Origin: Warburgia ugandensis
Taxonomy: Eukaryota > Streptophyta > Magnoliopsida > Canellales > Canellaceae
Length of the DNA: 64,000 nucleotides
Assembly (NCBI GenBank): GCA_035236585.1
Contig: CP141132.1
Span: forward strand, 60,485,880 to 60,549,879
Direction of reading: 5' to 3'
This document shows positions 1 to 13,700 of the stretch, one piece after another; within the stretch, counting starts at the first letter, position 1, and each line of letters begins with the position of its first letter. The position numbers and the translations under genes were made by a program. The notes beneath the pieces were generated by a model, which worked only from the letters and a program-made list of their open reading frames with translations, searched no databases and was not told the DNA's origin.

Positions 1-1011
1 TGTTGATCTAGTGATTAGATCTCGTTGCATGATAATCATGCCCAAATCAATGGCTTAGTTTCTTTAGGATTTGGGTACAAATTTTGGTGATATGGGTCCT
101 TTTTAAAAATAGGTATTTCACATATGATAAGATTAAAATGTCTAAAAAAATTGTCTCTTAAAGTTTTATTTTCAATTTCTATGCTTTAATGTTACTAATC
201 CAATGTTCCAAATTTATTCTCCATGATTTTGATTATCTTGAATAGTTAGATGAGATCCAATGGTAAAATCTCCAATATTTATTCCTAATTAAGTTTCAGA
301 TCTAAATTTAAGTGAAAATCCTTTTCAAATATGTATTAGTCTAATTGAACATAAATAATTCAATGTCTCTTATCTAATATCAATGATCTCAATATTCTCA
401 GAAATTAGATGTGATACAATAACTTAATATTCTAATATGTACTCTTAATAGAGTCACAGATCTAAAATTAAGTGTAAAATATTTTTAGCTCTAGATTTAA
501 TTGCATTTGAATAGCTAGATCTTCATGATCTAAATCCACTTTTCATGATTAAATTTTTTTTAGGTGTTACTAATTACCAAATCTAGATTTTAATGTAAAA
601 TTCTAGATTTAGAAAATTTGAATTTGAATTTGAATTTAATTGAGAAAAATATTTTTAAATCCAAAATTCAATTCCAGATCATAACATTTTTTCAAATTAA
701 TTTTAGTTAATTAACATAATATTTTAATACTTATAAGTGTTAACTAATTAATTAACTTAACGAATCTTGATTATTTAAGTCATACCTAAGATATAACTCA
801 GTTAAATTATTGATTAAGAAATATAATTTAACCAATTTATCAACTAACCTAACTGACTAATATTAACTAACTTAAACAACCCTCAAAATAAATAACATAT
901 TTTTTGTCTAAAAATGTGCCATTTGATTTCTTTTATTTTTCTTAATTATAATAATCAAGTGAAAGGATGATTTTGTAATTGATAATTTATGAAAATTTTT
1001 TATATTACACT
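1..1011. other. AT-rich stretch, no gene recognised
   Basis: The sequence is strongly AT-rich with short direct repeats such as AATTTGAATTTG near 618-640 and many AATTAATTAA-like words. I see no open frame with recognisable protein content, no RNA gene and no repeat terminus. It may be decayed transposon sequence, but nothing supports a family assignment. Confidence 0.5.
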
Positions 1012-2824
1012 TATCTTCTAATATGGTTGACTAATATTTTTGAACCAGCCAAATTAATTACCAAATAGTAAATCACTTAGAAATATTTGGATTGGTAGCT
1101 AATTGCTCATCTTGTGCCAGTTGACTCGATTTCAAACCCATAATTAAAAACCAATTTCAATGCTACCAATCGACTGTTCATTTCTTGCGTGTAGTCTTAG
1201 TTGGCATTCTAATAAATTATCTAGTTAAATTTAAAATTCTTGATGATTTTAGTTGACTTGATTTCTTGAGGCAGTTGACTGATTATTAGGAAAAATACAA
1301 CTTTGCTCTTAGGTAACTTTGCACCTCAATCTACTCAATTTCTGAAAATTTGGCAGTCAAGTCATTTGCATGTATATCATTCTTCCCATGAGTTTACCCT
1401 TAAAATCAATTGGTTCTCATTTCTTCACTCGGATAGATGAATAGCTAAAAATTTCCATTTTCACTCTACTTGCAAAATCTTGCCAATCAACTAACGTCCA
1501 GGAAAATGTGCACTTTGAAACTTCAAGAAACTTGTAATATATTCGAATCACCTACATCTAAACAGTTGCCTCATCTGCACAAAAATTTTCAGATGTTTAA
1601 AAGCATGTTAATATTTTTTGAGACATTTAGTTGGATCACTCAAATCTTCATGCCATTCCCCAGATTTCAGTTGATTAAATTTAGCCAATCAACTCTATTA
1701 TTCAATTTCTAAATCCATTCACTTGTGGATTTTTTTACTTTGAATCTTTGAGTGTTGAAACTTACTCGAGTTGGGGTCATTTTGTTTCTAACATTTTGTA
1801 TCGTCTTGCATATGCACCAAACATTTTACAAACACATGGTTTAGGTTTTGTTATCATCAAAATTAAGGAGGCTTGGGTCAACAAGTTGGTACTTGAGACA
1901 TCCATGGGAATACTTTGAAAGACCTACAATTGAATAATATTGACAACCTTATCTTATATCATTGAATAGGTTCAAATGGACAAATAAGTTATTTGAATAT
2001 GTTGAGATATGCTACAATTTATGAATAAAAATCACTCCCATTCTTATGATACAATATAGTATACCTCTAGTAGTGAGGTTGACTTTATTTCTTAGTAAGT
2101 CAAATATGTTTGGGTTGTGGTGTGTATATAAGTGCATCATTGATAGATTCACCTATTCCAAGTGTTAGAGGTGGTGCCACCTCCTATGAGAGTTAGGTCG
2201 ATCTCTAGAGTACTTGGAGAAATGCAGGAATAATACATGACCAGTAATGAAAGTGGTGGGCTTACAAATGCCTCCATGAAGATAATTGTGTGTTATAATT
2301 ATTTCTTGTAGGCAAGAGTAGTAGTTCAAGACAATTCACTATTTGCTCTAATACTCATTGATTTGTATGCACTATAGGGAAGTTCAATCCTTGTTCACTT
2401 TATCTAATGCACCAATCTTACTGAATGCCTAAGTTACTATTTTGGCTATTTGTATGTGAATTTGTTGGCTATTTTACTATTTTTAATTTAAGAACATATA
2501 GGAGAATTTTGTGACTTTTTTTAAAACTTAAAACAAGTGGGAGATTGGTAGAATTGCTTTAAGCTAAATTCCAGTTAGGGGTATTTTGGAATATGTAATT
2601 TAGGATTTCTTTTAAACGAGAAGGGCATTTGTAGAAATGGCTAAATTTCTTGTTTCAGAAGAAATTCAAATTTGACTTGAATTTGAACTATAGCACAAAC
2701 TATAGTACTATTTGTCTTTTCTACTTAGTTCTAAAAAACATACTTAAAAGTTTAGACCCACATAGAAAGTTGGGTGAGAGTTTCTTTCCTCATATATCAT
2801 TCCTTCACAATTCTCTTTGTTTTG

Positions 2825-3560
2825 AATTGACCCACTTGGAGTGGTGTACCTCAGTGCAATGCTCTGAGTAGTGTGTTCTTCTTTATGCATATTGCATTTT
2901 CTATGCTTGCATTGCTAACCTAATCTCTTTTCGTTTTAGATGCGTATAAGCCTAGGCCCATTAGGTTGAATGGCCTAAGCTAGAAGGAAGTGATTGCATG
3001 TGTAGGCCCAATGGGAGAAGCCTAAAAGGTTAGGCCTGTCATTGTAGAGATGGCTTGACCCATCTGAGGCCATATCGCCACATATGACTATCCATGGTCA
3101 AGGTGTCAAAGAGGCAATTATAGAACTGCTTGCCACTCAAGAAATGCCTCCCTATATAAAGGGATGCTCCTAAGGAGTGGTGCATATCTTACATTGTTTC
3201 AAGTTAACTTACTTGGAGTGATGTATCTTGGTGCCACATATTGAGTTGTATGCATGTCTATACTTTGCACTTTGCCCACTCACATCAATGCTCTAATCTC
3301 TTTTCATTTCATATGTACATCCAATCTCAAGATGGATGACCAGGCAAGGATGTGGGTTGTGCCATAGGCCCAACAGAAGAAGACTGTAAGGTTAGGCATG
3401 TCCTTGTAAAGACAACCCAACCCATCTAAGACCTATCTTGCCCCACATGACTCATCCACGATTGAGGAAGTGGGAGAGATAGTTCTAGAGTTGCTTGACC
3501 CCCAAGTAATTCTTTCCTATATATACCTTCCTATTATTCATTCATTCTATGTTCTGAGAA
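2825..3560 (+). repeat. Duplicated 377-bp promoter-like module inside family T
   Basis: Two diverged tandem units start near 2825 and 3203. Both contain ACTTGGAGTG (2834 and 3211), a GGCCCAA...GAAG segment and a TATA-like CCTATATA (3151 and 3516). The same pair exists in copy 2 (about 16470-16810 and 18260-18480), separated there by an LTR-derived insertion. TATA-like boxes at the same position in each unit fit a retrotransposon LTR promoter. That role is inferred from sequence only. Confidence 0.5.
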
Positions 3561-4380
3561 TTTGCTCTCCAATGTTTTTTAACTTTGGTCTACTAGAGTC
3601 TTTGGGTTCTAAAACTAAAGCGTCATTGAGATCTCTTTTCTTCTTGTCTTTTAATCTAGTCTCTATGAGTTCTTGATTATTGATAGTGAAGCGCTTTGAG
3701 CTCTTTGAGATCGAACTTGGTACAAATTTATATTCTCTTCTAGATTTAGAACTTATAACATTAGAACTTCTTACTTAGATCTCACAATGTGTTTCTCTAT
3801 AGATTTGAGAAATCAGTTATCTTGAGTAGAGATATTGAATTTTTAAAACTTCACTGATTCTTTTAAGGCATTCAATTTTGGAGGCCAAATTACAAACCTC
3901 TCTTGATCGTGAAAATCAGTTGACTTAGAGTTAGAGTTTGGCTTGGTTAAGTCAGCAAGAGAGAGCTACTATAGTCTCTTGTACAATTTGGGAGACTTCA
4001 ACTATGTTCAAGAAGCATATTTTGAAATGTAATTCTCACTAAGATTTCCAAAATTCAATATGTGCAAGATACAATATTATTAGATGCTATTTTCCAACAA
4101 CTTTTGCATAGTGAGCCCTACCTTTGGTTGGTTAGACCCATCCATCTTATTTATCTGCCTCTAGACATCTTGTATCCTAAACATCAAGGTGTTCCATGAT
4201 TATGATATCCAAAAACTATGCTTATTAATTACTATTTATGGACCATTCTTTAAACAATGTTTGTTCCCATCCATGTGTTGTGATCAAAAGCACATTTTTT
4301 CAAAATTTTGGTCCATTTAATCCTCATTCTTTATGGAACAGTAGTCATCCAAATTCAAAGAAATCAATTAGGATGGTTAG

Positions 4381-4618
4381 CCTTTTCTTAGCTAACCACC
4401 TCATGGTTAATTTTCTTATATCACAACCATTAAGCTATATGAACGACCCCTTTATATGATGCATAACTATTAATTATGATATCCAAAAACTATGCTTGAC
4501 CTTTTCTTAGCTAACCACCTCATGGTTAATTTTCTTATATCACAACCATTAAGCTATATGAATGACCCCTTTATATGATGCATAATTATTAATTATTTTG
4601 GTAATAAGAATTGCTTGA
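4381..4618 (+). repeat. 119-bp tandem duplication
   Basis: A unit beginning CCTTTTCTTAGCTAACC at 4381 repeats almost perfectly from 4500, a period of 119 bp. The unit includes CCTCATGGTTAATTTTC and CCCCTTTATATGATG. Only a few bases differ, so the duplication is young compared with the T-family copies. Copy 2 (around 19490-19580) has a single version. Confidence 0.85.
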
Positions 4619-4700
4619 TGCTATCTAGTCATCATTAATCAAGCAAAATCTCTCATATATATAATTCATATTGAACTTAACTATTAGTCCTTCTTAATTT

Positions 4701-5519
4701 CTTAAAAGCAATAGCGTATTCTCAATAAATACACTCTGCAAACTTATGTGATTAAAGATTACCATGGAAATTCTATAGGTGTCTTCTTAAAAAACAGACT
4801 AACAGCTATAGTAACAAATAGCATGTGAAGCAAGGTGCAATTTAGTTGATCTCCTTGAGTGCTAGAAAAGAGTTGTGTGAAGTCCCAAGAGGGGGGTGAA
4901 TTTGGCCCAAATTAATGTTTAGAAACTTTTACTCCAAGTGCTCAATAGCAAAAACAACTTCAAAAATCAAAATAATGACACGTAAGAAGCTAGTTGCAAA
5001 GATTTTTAGTAGATTTTCCAGCCAACCAAGGCACCTACTTCTACTCTCAAAGTATACCCTACTTTGGGTTCCCCCAATATGTACAAATTTTTACAGCACT
5101 AATTGACTCTGTGCTAGCAACAAACATAGAAAAAGAGCACTTGCAGCAAACACTTCCATTTTAGAAACACTTGGAAAACCTTCTAAGATTAAGAGTGTTA
5201 CACCACACTCTTAAGATACAAGAGAAGTTTTGAAGTATGAGAAATCTCTTCTAGGACATTCAATATAATATAAAGGAGTTGTTGGAAAAAGTTTTCAATG
5301 GATAAGATTAAAAGAATTGTATCAAGAAGCTTAGAGTTGCTTGAATAAGATGTAGGCTTGAATCTTTACATTTGATCTTCAATTTGAATTCCCCAAAAGT
5401 CCAAGAGCCTTCTATATGTAGTAATCTTGCAAATAGATCAATTAGAGATAAAATTTTGATAGCTGAACAATCATATAGCTACTAGGAGATAGAAATTCAA
5501 ATTTGAAAATGACATCTGT
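4701..5519. repeat. Spacer between T copies with a CAAGAGGGGGGTGAATT landmark
   Basis: This sequence lies between the two T-family copies and is not found after copy 2. At 4884-4905 it has the landmark CCCAAGAGGGGGGTGAATTT. The same landmark, followed by similarly arranged text (an AAACTT/AAACCT region, then GACTGTGTGCT-like words), occurs in intron 1 of the host gene from about 30611. The two are therefore probably members of one repeat family. No protein content is recognisable and the family is not assigned. Confidence 0.4.
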
Positions 5520-6764
5520 AACCTTATTCCCTCATCTAGTTAACTAATTTTATCTTAACCAGTCAACTTGATGCCTAAAATAAGGAATCACAAATAGTTG
5601 GATCGGTTGCTAATTAATCCTCTTGCTCTAATTGACTCGATTTGAAACCCACTTTGAAATGCTACCAACTTCTCATTTCTAGGTAGTGGACACAATTTTC
5701 ATTCTAATAAATTATCTAATTAGATGCATCTAGATTTTGAAATTCTTAATGATTCTAGTAGTTGACTGGTTGTTATGAAAAATTCAACTTTTCTCTTGAA
5801 TAACTTTGCACCTCAATCAATTTGACTTGCCAAAACTTGCTAGTCACCTCAATTTGCATGAAAACCATTCTTGACATGAGTTTACCCTTGAAAAGTACCT
5901 GTTTCTCATTTCCTTGCTTAGGTAGATGAATAATTAAAAGTCTTTGTTTCCAGTTGATTGACAAAATCTTGCCAGTCAAATATTTACTAGGAAAATATGC
6001 ACCTTGAAACTTCAAAATACGAATAATATATTCCAATATCCTACATCAAAGCATTGTGCTCATCTATACAAATTTTCTATAGATGTCTAAAAATAGGTGA
6101 CAACATTTTTAATCATTTAGTTGGATCACTCAACTCTTTAAGCTATCATCCAAATATTAGTTGACTAGATTTTGCCAATCAAATTAATTGTCTAATTTCT
6201 AAATCCAAGCATTTGATCACATAATTGTAGGTGATTAAAATTGGTGGATTTTTAATCTTTGAATCTTTGAGTGTTGAAACTTGCATCGGTGTTGTTTTGT
6301 TTCTAACCTTTTGTATCATCTTGCATATGCACCAAACATGTTAGAACTCATGGTTTAGGTTTTGTTATAATCAAAATTAAGGAGGCTTGGGTCAACAAGT
6401 TGGTTCTTGAGACATCTATGAGAATAGATACATACATATCAAAATTAGTGGTAACCTTATCTTGTGTTTAGGCTTGAAGGGATAAGTAGGTTATTTGGAT
6501 ATGTTAAAATGTGCTACAATTTATGAATAAAAATAATTCCCATTCCTATGATATATTGTAGTATGACCTACAGTTGTAAGGTTGACTTTATTTCTTGGCG
6601 AGTCAAATAGATATTTCGATTGTGGTGTGTATATAAGTTCACCATTGATAGATTCTCCTATTCCAAGTGTTAGAAATGGTGCCACCTCCCATGGGACTCA
6701 AGTTAATCTCTAGAACACTTGGACAAATGCAGGAATAACTCATCATTGATAATGAAAGTGATTC

Positions 6765-9700
6765 TCTGACACTCCACTTTTACACAACATATAAATATCA
6801 ATTTTTAAAAAGTCGAGATCTCTAGCTAAATTTTTCATTTTTAAAATTGACTGAAAGCAACATTTCAAAAGAAAAACATTCATTTCAAAACCCCGGGAGT
6901 CATACGACTCACAACATCATGGATTTAATAGTGAAATGATATTTCCATTTCTATAAAAAATCTAATAGAGTTTCCTTTGTATTTTGGACTAGTGCATTTT
7001 ACGCAAACGATGCGAGAACATCTGATAAACATAATAAAGTAAATACACAATTTGGGAGACTCAGTCTCCATACCATTCATCTAGATCATTTACAAATTTT
7101 GATAAAACCATATATCTCAACGGTGGAGTAAAAATTGAGAAGAAACAATGACATTACCTAAGATCTGTCCATACATAGCCATCACATCAAACCAGATGAT
7201 ATCCATGCATCCATGTCATAAAAGTGTAAACCATACACATATATCCATAAATAATATCCAATGTAAGGTTTTGAACAAACCATATACATTGTTGAAATCT
7301 CCTCTATGCATCGTTGAAGGCGCCATCACCCTCACTTATTCTCTACCTACGTGCATTACCTACTATCTCTCTCTATATCTGAGGCATTGCAAAAACATAG
7401 CAATGCCTTACCAAGTTATACTTGTGTAGGCGACGACAATAATAATAGTAATTTATAAATATTTAACAAAATATGCAATAGTCATGTATCAACCTCATGA
7501 CATGTGATGAGTATCTTTCTCATGAAAACAGTTATAACATGATCTCAAATATGAGAATAAATAGTGATAAAGAAGAGCATAATTAGCATCCAAAATCAAC
7601 TAAATTGGTTGTAATAGCCAAGGCATCAAAGTTCATAAAAATGTGAAAAATAAGGCAATGCATCCACGACACCTGCGTGTTCCAAAACATGCTGAGTATA
7701 TAAAGCCTCTTAGGCTTGTCAAAATGTCAATACGAAATAGATGTAACTCACGCCAACCACGTGCTTGTAAACATGCCAAATCAATTGAGCTTGTAAGGCT
7801 TATACATACACAAAAAACACGTCAATATAGAGCGTTAAAAGTTCAGAGAATATATCAATGAATGTGCAAGGCATCAATAAGATCACCCTCACAATAGAAT
7901 CCCAAGAGTGTTAAAACTCACATTTGTGCAATGCATCAAATAAGCGAGGAATCCTTAATACGGCGTACCCTAACACCTAGGTGCCATGAGTGTACCATAC
8001 ACTCTTATATTGGGTCATGAGTATTCTTACCAATCCTTAATGCATCATCACACCGTGGGTACACAAGGAATATCCATCCTAATGTGCTCATCCCACACAC
8101 TTTTATATCAAGAAACACATGGACTGTTGTGTTGCAGTGATAACCAATTCCTGGAATTTATCAATTGCCACTCCTTGTTGACATCAGAATGAAAGACTGA
8201 GTGTCGGTCATGCATGGGGGGATCGAACATGTAGTGTGGGCTACCCATGATACCACTCCCTGTGAATTTGTCCCCTTTTGGGGCAAATTTTAGTCATTAT
8301 CATCATAAAGTTAGAGAATGGGTGGCCAACCCTATCAACTCTCCTAGCATAGCATCCACCGGGTAGAAACACCGGTCATAAATCTACAAAACACAAAAAT
8401 GACGAGACAACTTAAGGTCGAGAAATAGATTGAAATCCTCTTGTGAAATAATGAAAATTAAGAACACTTGTGGCTTGCCATCCCAAGGCACTACCCATCA
8501 TCTTAGGGTTAGCATCTTAAAGACCAGCCACCAAGCCTCCTTAATCAGGTCCACAAATTAATAAGTGATAAAAATAGAGTATCCACATGCCTCAATATGT
8601 AATGGTAAATATAGTCGTCATAACTTCATAGGTCATGGAAGAATACTAAAATCATGCAACATCACTATCGTTGATGAAATATGACTTAATCAAAGTCAAA
8701 TCATGCATCTGCAGAAAAATGATAGTCTATGCAATCGTGCATTAGTCACAAATTAGGTGATATGGTGTCTAATCGATGGTCTGATCATGATCAACGATCA
8801 AATTTTCTCTGATTGACAAGCGAGAAAATGGCTTGCATTGCAAGGATCACAAAGGTTATCTCAACTCTAACTCCTAGATTGGCCAGTAGAAGTAGTCAAA
8901 GTTTAAGGGGTGATGGGGCTACTCATGCCAACTCATCAGAGGAGAGAGAGTGTGTCAATGGGAGTGGGGGTCATAGTGGCCGTTGATTGCTAGTTTGGTC
9001 ACCACCCAAACTCAATAAGGAAAGGAACAGGGAAACATCAAAGAAAGGGGGGAGGTGCAGTCGCTAGCAATGGTTATCGGCCTAGTCATCACCGAGCCCA
9101 ACAGAGACGAGGGAGATGAGGTTATCTGGTATGCCAACATGCAAGGTGAGTCAGGCCATACTAGAAGACATGGAAAACACAGGGAAAGTAAGGAGCAAAG
9201 GGGATTTGTGCAGTCGACTAGTGTAGACAGGTGCATCGGGGCTAGTTGCACTAAAGGGAACTCGACAATGAAGAAGAGAGAGGGAAAATTAGGGAGGAGG
9301 AAGGTTTCCGGTGGTGGCCGATCATCCTTGGTGTAATTGCCTCTTGGAACTAGGACAATGAACTGAAAAATTAAAGGGGAAAACCCCTTATGTGCATCAT
9401 TGAAAATGGGAGATCCAGGCAAGGGGTAGAGTGGGAAAGTTTCTAACCACATTGTTGGAGGGGAAACTAGGAATGCCTGTGCTAGGGAGGGTATAGGAGA
9501 TGGGTGCACTGGTGACAGAAAAAAAAAGGGGCAGAAGGGGTTTCTTGTGCTTGTTGTCAGTGCTGGAAGGATCTAAACAAAGCAAGGGTTGTAAGCCAGT
9601 GCCGGGGAAGGAGATCGGATGGAGGGTGTGTGTGTGTAGGGTTTTTGCTTTCTTGGCATTCCCCCTCGTTTCATCCCATTTTTGTTTTTCACAAACCACA

Positions 9701-9972
9701 AACAGACAAAATGGGGGTGGGGGGGTTGCTATAATCAATTTTGGCTTCTTCTAAATTAGTAAAATTTTTGAATTTTTTTACCCTGATCTCCATTTCTTTA
9801 AATTAGTGTTATTGGAATTATATCAACCTGTACATTTCATTTTTTATAGTCTTAAGTCTAAATTTAGAGTTTTCAAAAGGGTCACTTCTATGGAATTAAA
9901 ATTTTAATTTTTTATCCCAATTAAATATAATATAATTACACCAGAAATAACTCAAAATTGAGGGTTGTTACA
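6765..9972 (-). mobile_element. Solo LTR, family D (D1), TSD GATTC
   Basis: The element begins TCTGACACTCC (family form TGTGACA) and ends GGGTTGTTACA. The 5-bp repeats GATTC lie directly outside at 6760-6764 and 9973-9977. T-family copy 1 has the uninterrupted arrangement around 2250-2265 (...GAAAGT-GGTGG-GCTTAC...). No reverse transcriptase, integrase or primer-binding site is inside, so it is read as a solo LTR left by recombination. The family stem-loop (TGAGGCATTGC, loop, GCAATGCCTTA) is at 7380-7410. The minus orientation follows from this motif and the TGTAACA end. Long LTRs of this kind resemble Del/Tekay-type chromoviruses; that link is an inference. Confidence 0.88.
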
Positions 9973-10970
9973 GATTCGCTTACAATTGCCTCTATGAAGA
10001 TAAGTATAATTCTTTCTTATCTTTAAGAATAATAGTCAAGACTTTGTTATTTGCTCTAATTGTAATAACCCCAATTTTTATGAATATAATTGCATTATTA
10101 AAAATTAAAAGTTTAATTTTTAAAGGTGGAATTAGAATTTTGAGTTCTAGGAGAATTCATTTTTATAAACATAAAATCAAGGATTAAAACTTGGATATTT
10201 ATAATATATTCAAAAAATTGATCAGAATGACTGTAAGTGCGTCAAATTCTGAGAACAGATGAAAAATCCCTATTTTTCTCTATTTTTATGAATAAAAGGG
10301 TAAAATAGTAATTTTACTCATAATCGAGATCTAAGATGTCAATATTTAGAATGTACTCAGAAATTTGATTCCAACGACTCTTATTTCACTCAATTCTGAG
10401 TTCGGAAGAATAAATCCTATTTTTCTCAAATTTTGAATTAAAAGGGCAAAATGGTAATTTTGTTTTTTTTAGTGGGACCCACAAAAGTTAGGTAAGCATT
10501 GAAGTCAGCAAGATGCAAGTCATGCATCAGCCAAAACCTAGCCCCAAGTGGAGGAAGTGGAATTTCCACTCCTCATTTAAATATTTTGAGTGGAATTTAG
10601 ATTAAAATAAGAATTTAATTAAAAAAATCCAAAATCTACCTATAAATACCTCACTAAAATCCCCAAAATTTTTGAAAAATCTAACATGAATGCCCTAGAC
10701 TTCCCTGAAAAATCAGCTCTGAAGTCCTCCCCCAATTCTCTCTTCTTTCTCTCTTTCTCTCTTTTCCCTGGGAGAGTGTCCCCAGATGCACCCGACAGAC
10801 AACTCATGTCTGTTACCGAGGGGCGTCCAGGGCCAGGTTGTCCCCAATGAATAAGGGTTCTCACTTGGGAAACCCTAAATCCAATTAGTCATGGCTTTAT
10901 GGCTGTTAAAATCAAATCTCCACCATTGGATGGATTCCTAGGGCCCAAGCTGATATTAAAGGGGGGGGAG

Positions 10971-12524
10971 GTGACATTGTGCTTGGTCATATGATGGTCT
11001 AGATTTACACCGTCTTATCTATAGCCGATCATCTCTCTACATCACTTGCCACCACCGGTAATGCGACACGAGCCGCCCTCTGTTTTGTCGCATTCCTGAG
11101 ACATGATTTGAACTGTTGAATTTTTTAGCTGAAATTTTATTTCTTCAATTTAGAGCTCATTTTAGATCTGAAAGGATTGATGAATTACTAATGTTATGTA
11201 AAACCTAGTAGAATCATGAGATATATGTTTCTAATTGTTTTTATGTCAAATAATTACTAAAATCCATTGTTACATTCTTTGATCATGTCTAAGATGGTCT
11301 TAAATGTAAATCTAATCCAATAGATGGATCCAGGACATCCAAAAACCTTATGAACAACAATAACAGTAAAATTTACGGACATCTGGATCAAAGAATTAGG
11401 CTGTTATAGATTGGATCAATCTGAACCCTTAAAAAAAATGACTAAAATCTTATTTCCTCAATTGGGAGCTCATTTTAGCTCTGATTTTAGATATGAAAGC
11501 TTTTGATGTTGTTTATAATCTAATGAAAATATTAGATTTATGTTTTTAATTGTATTTACTTATGATAATCACTAAAATCCATTCCAACAGTAATGGATCA
11601 TAATCTAGATGACCTTAAAATAGAAATATGAACTGATGGATGGATTCAAGAGGTCCCAAAACCCTATGGACCATGATCATAGTAAAAATTATGGATCCCT
11701 AGACCAATTAATTGGACAAAAATAGTAAATATCAATCTCAGGGTGACAGTGCTTAGTCATATGACGGTCCAGATATGAACCATCTCATCTATAGCTAATA
11801 ACTGCTCTGCATCACTTGCTACCACCGGTAACGCGACACAAGCCGCCCTCCATTTTGTCGCATTCCTCAGACATGATCTGAACTTTTGAATTTTTTAGTT
11901 GAAATTTTATTTCTTCAATTCAGAGCTCATTTTAGATCAGATTTTAGATCTGAAAGGATTGATGAATTACTTATGTTATGTAAAACCTAGTAGAATCATG
12001 AGATATATGTTTCTAATTGTTTTTATGTCAAATAATTACTAAAATCCATTGTTGCATTCTTTGATCATGTCTAAGATGGTCTTAAAATGTAAATCTAATC
12101 CAATAGATGGATCCAGGACATCCAAAAACCTTATGAACAATAATAACAGTAAAATTTACGGACATCTGGATCAAAGAATTAAGTTGTTATAGATTGGATC
12201 AATCTGGACCCTTAAAAAAAAAGACTGAAATCTTATTTCCTCAATTGGGAGCTCATTTTAGCTCTGATTTTAGATATAAAAGTTTTTTATGTTGTTTATA
12301 ATCTAATGAAAATATTATATTTATGTTTTTAATTGTATTTACTTGTGATAATCACTAAAATCCATTCCAACAGTAATGGATCATGATCTAGATGACCTTA
12401 AAATAGAAATATGAACTGATGGATGGATTCAAGAGGTCCCAAAACCCTATGGACCATGATCATAGTAAAAATTTTGGATCCCTAGATCGATTAATTGGAC
12501 AAAAATAGTAAATATCAATCTCAG
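10971..12524 (+). repeat. 772-bp tandem duplication inside D2
   Basis: Unit 1 (10971-11742) starts GTGACATTGTGCTTGGTCAT and unit 2 (11743-12524) starts GTGACAGTGCTTAGTCAT. Both run through CACCACCGGTAA(T/C)GCGACAC and end AATATCAATCTCAG. Each unit itself appears to hold two diverged sub-repeats of about 350 bp: compare ACTAAAATCCATTGTTACATT with ACTAAAATCCATTCCAACAG, and both AGAGCTCATTTTAG and GGGAGCTCATTTTAGC. This suggests two rounds of duplication. Confidence 0.85.
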
Positions 12525-13409
12525 TCGTCAAAACTAGCTAACATCTTAAAATTCAAATTCTGATATCAATCTGACTCCAAATTGAGACCAAAATTTGGGT
12601 TGGATTTCTCTTGATGAGGAAAACCCACTGAGTCAATAAAATCGTAAGTTTGATTCATGAAACTTTTTGTTTTTAAAGAGATAATGGTACTAACATCCTT
12701 GATCTACAAGATCTGGAATGATAATACCATTAAAATCATTTTGGATGATGATATAATGATGTAATAACTTGAATAAATGGGTTGTATGTAACTGAATTGG
12801 CAGATCTTAAGATCTTGACCATTAAAAGTAACAAAATCCTTAAAAATACATAATAATCTCCTTGATCAGATTGATCAAGGATGATAAAAAAACTGTGAAT
12901 CAAAACAGATGACGATCTAATGATAAGATCATGAGAAATAAATTGCCTGATGTGGCTAATTTTGGATAAATTGAGATCTGTTCCCTTAAGATCTTCTTGA
13001 TCGGTTGGATCAAGATGGATCAAATCATGTGATGAGTAGAATCAATGATCTAGAGATGAAATTAACAAAAATATGAAAGATCAAAATCTAGGCCCTTGAT
13101 GGGATGAAAACCCTAGATCTAATGAGTAGAAAAATAAAGATGATCATGATGGACTATACATATATGCATTTGAATTATGAATATTGTTGTAAATTTATTT
13201 TATTGCTTAGTAGATTTAATTGTTAGATTTACTTATTTATTTATTTATGCTTTAATGTTCATATTATGTAAATTACATGGAAAATGTAATTAATGAAATA
13301 TAGATATTGATGGACATTTACAATAAACAAAGGATATGGACTTAAGCATAGTTAAGGGCTATAGTTAGTAGGACAATATAAGAATTATCAAATCCTTAGC
13401 TCAAATTAG

Positions 13410-13700
13410 GAGAATAATAAACCCCATGAATGATATTTTAAATATTCATGGATTTAATTAAAATCAATTAGAAAGAGGTTATAGGGTTTAATGCTCATAG
13501 GAACCTTATGAAAAGTTGACCTAAGGCCACTTCAGTGGACGCTGAACATTGTAGTTAAGGGGGTTCTCTAATAGAGCCTCGTTCTTCCCCCACCTTCTGG
13601 AGATGTTTCTCAGGTCTAAATGCCTCCTTACATGAGGATTGAATTAACCACTCTTTGAGCAGCCTGTAACTGGTAGCCTTAGTCAATTAAAAATAAGAGG
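13410..13700 (+). repeat. Block shared with the leader of the 46-55 kb LTR element
   Basis: The block inside D2 around AATAGAGCCTCGTTCTTCCC (13570) resembles 48880-49135 of the unrelated-looking LTR element. Shared words in the same order are TTAAAATCAATTAGAA, a CATAGGA/CGTAGGA segment, TAATAGAGCC(T)-GCTCTTCCCCCACC, GGTCTAAA-CTCCTTACA and ATTAACCACT. There the block sits just downstream of the primer-binding site, in the untranslated leader. Confidence 0.7.

Larger units (their letters stand above)
1012..4700 (+). repeat. Repeat family T, copy 1 (non-coding, about 3.7 kb)
   Basis: This segment recurs, diverged but collinear, at 5520-19710 once the insertions there are removed. Matching landmarks include GGAGGCTTGGGTCAACAAG (about 1868 and 6381), the words around GAATTGCTTTAAGCTAAATT (2552 and 16200) and ATTTTCCAACAACTTTTGCA (4091 and 19023). 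No long reading frame is conserved between the copies. Part of it looks like a copia-type LTR: a purine run AACAAGTGGGAGAT (about 2532) precedes TGGTAGAATTGC (2546), and the module would end at TTTTCCAACA (about 4101). The flanks beyond this module are also shared by both copies, so the unit is larger than one LTR. Copy 1 preserves the unoccupied versions of the sites hit by insertions in copy 2. Outer boundaries were judged by eye and may be off by tens of bases. Confidence 0.7.

Noticed and set aside
9012-9754. Overlapping frames on both strands at 9.0-9.75 kb, up to 165 codons
   Set aside because: They lie in a more GC-balanced part of solo LTR D1, show no domain, and are not preserved in D3, D4 or D5.
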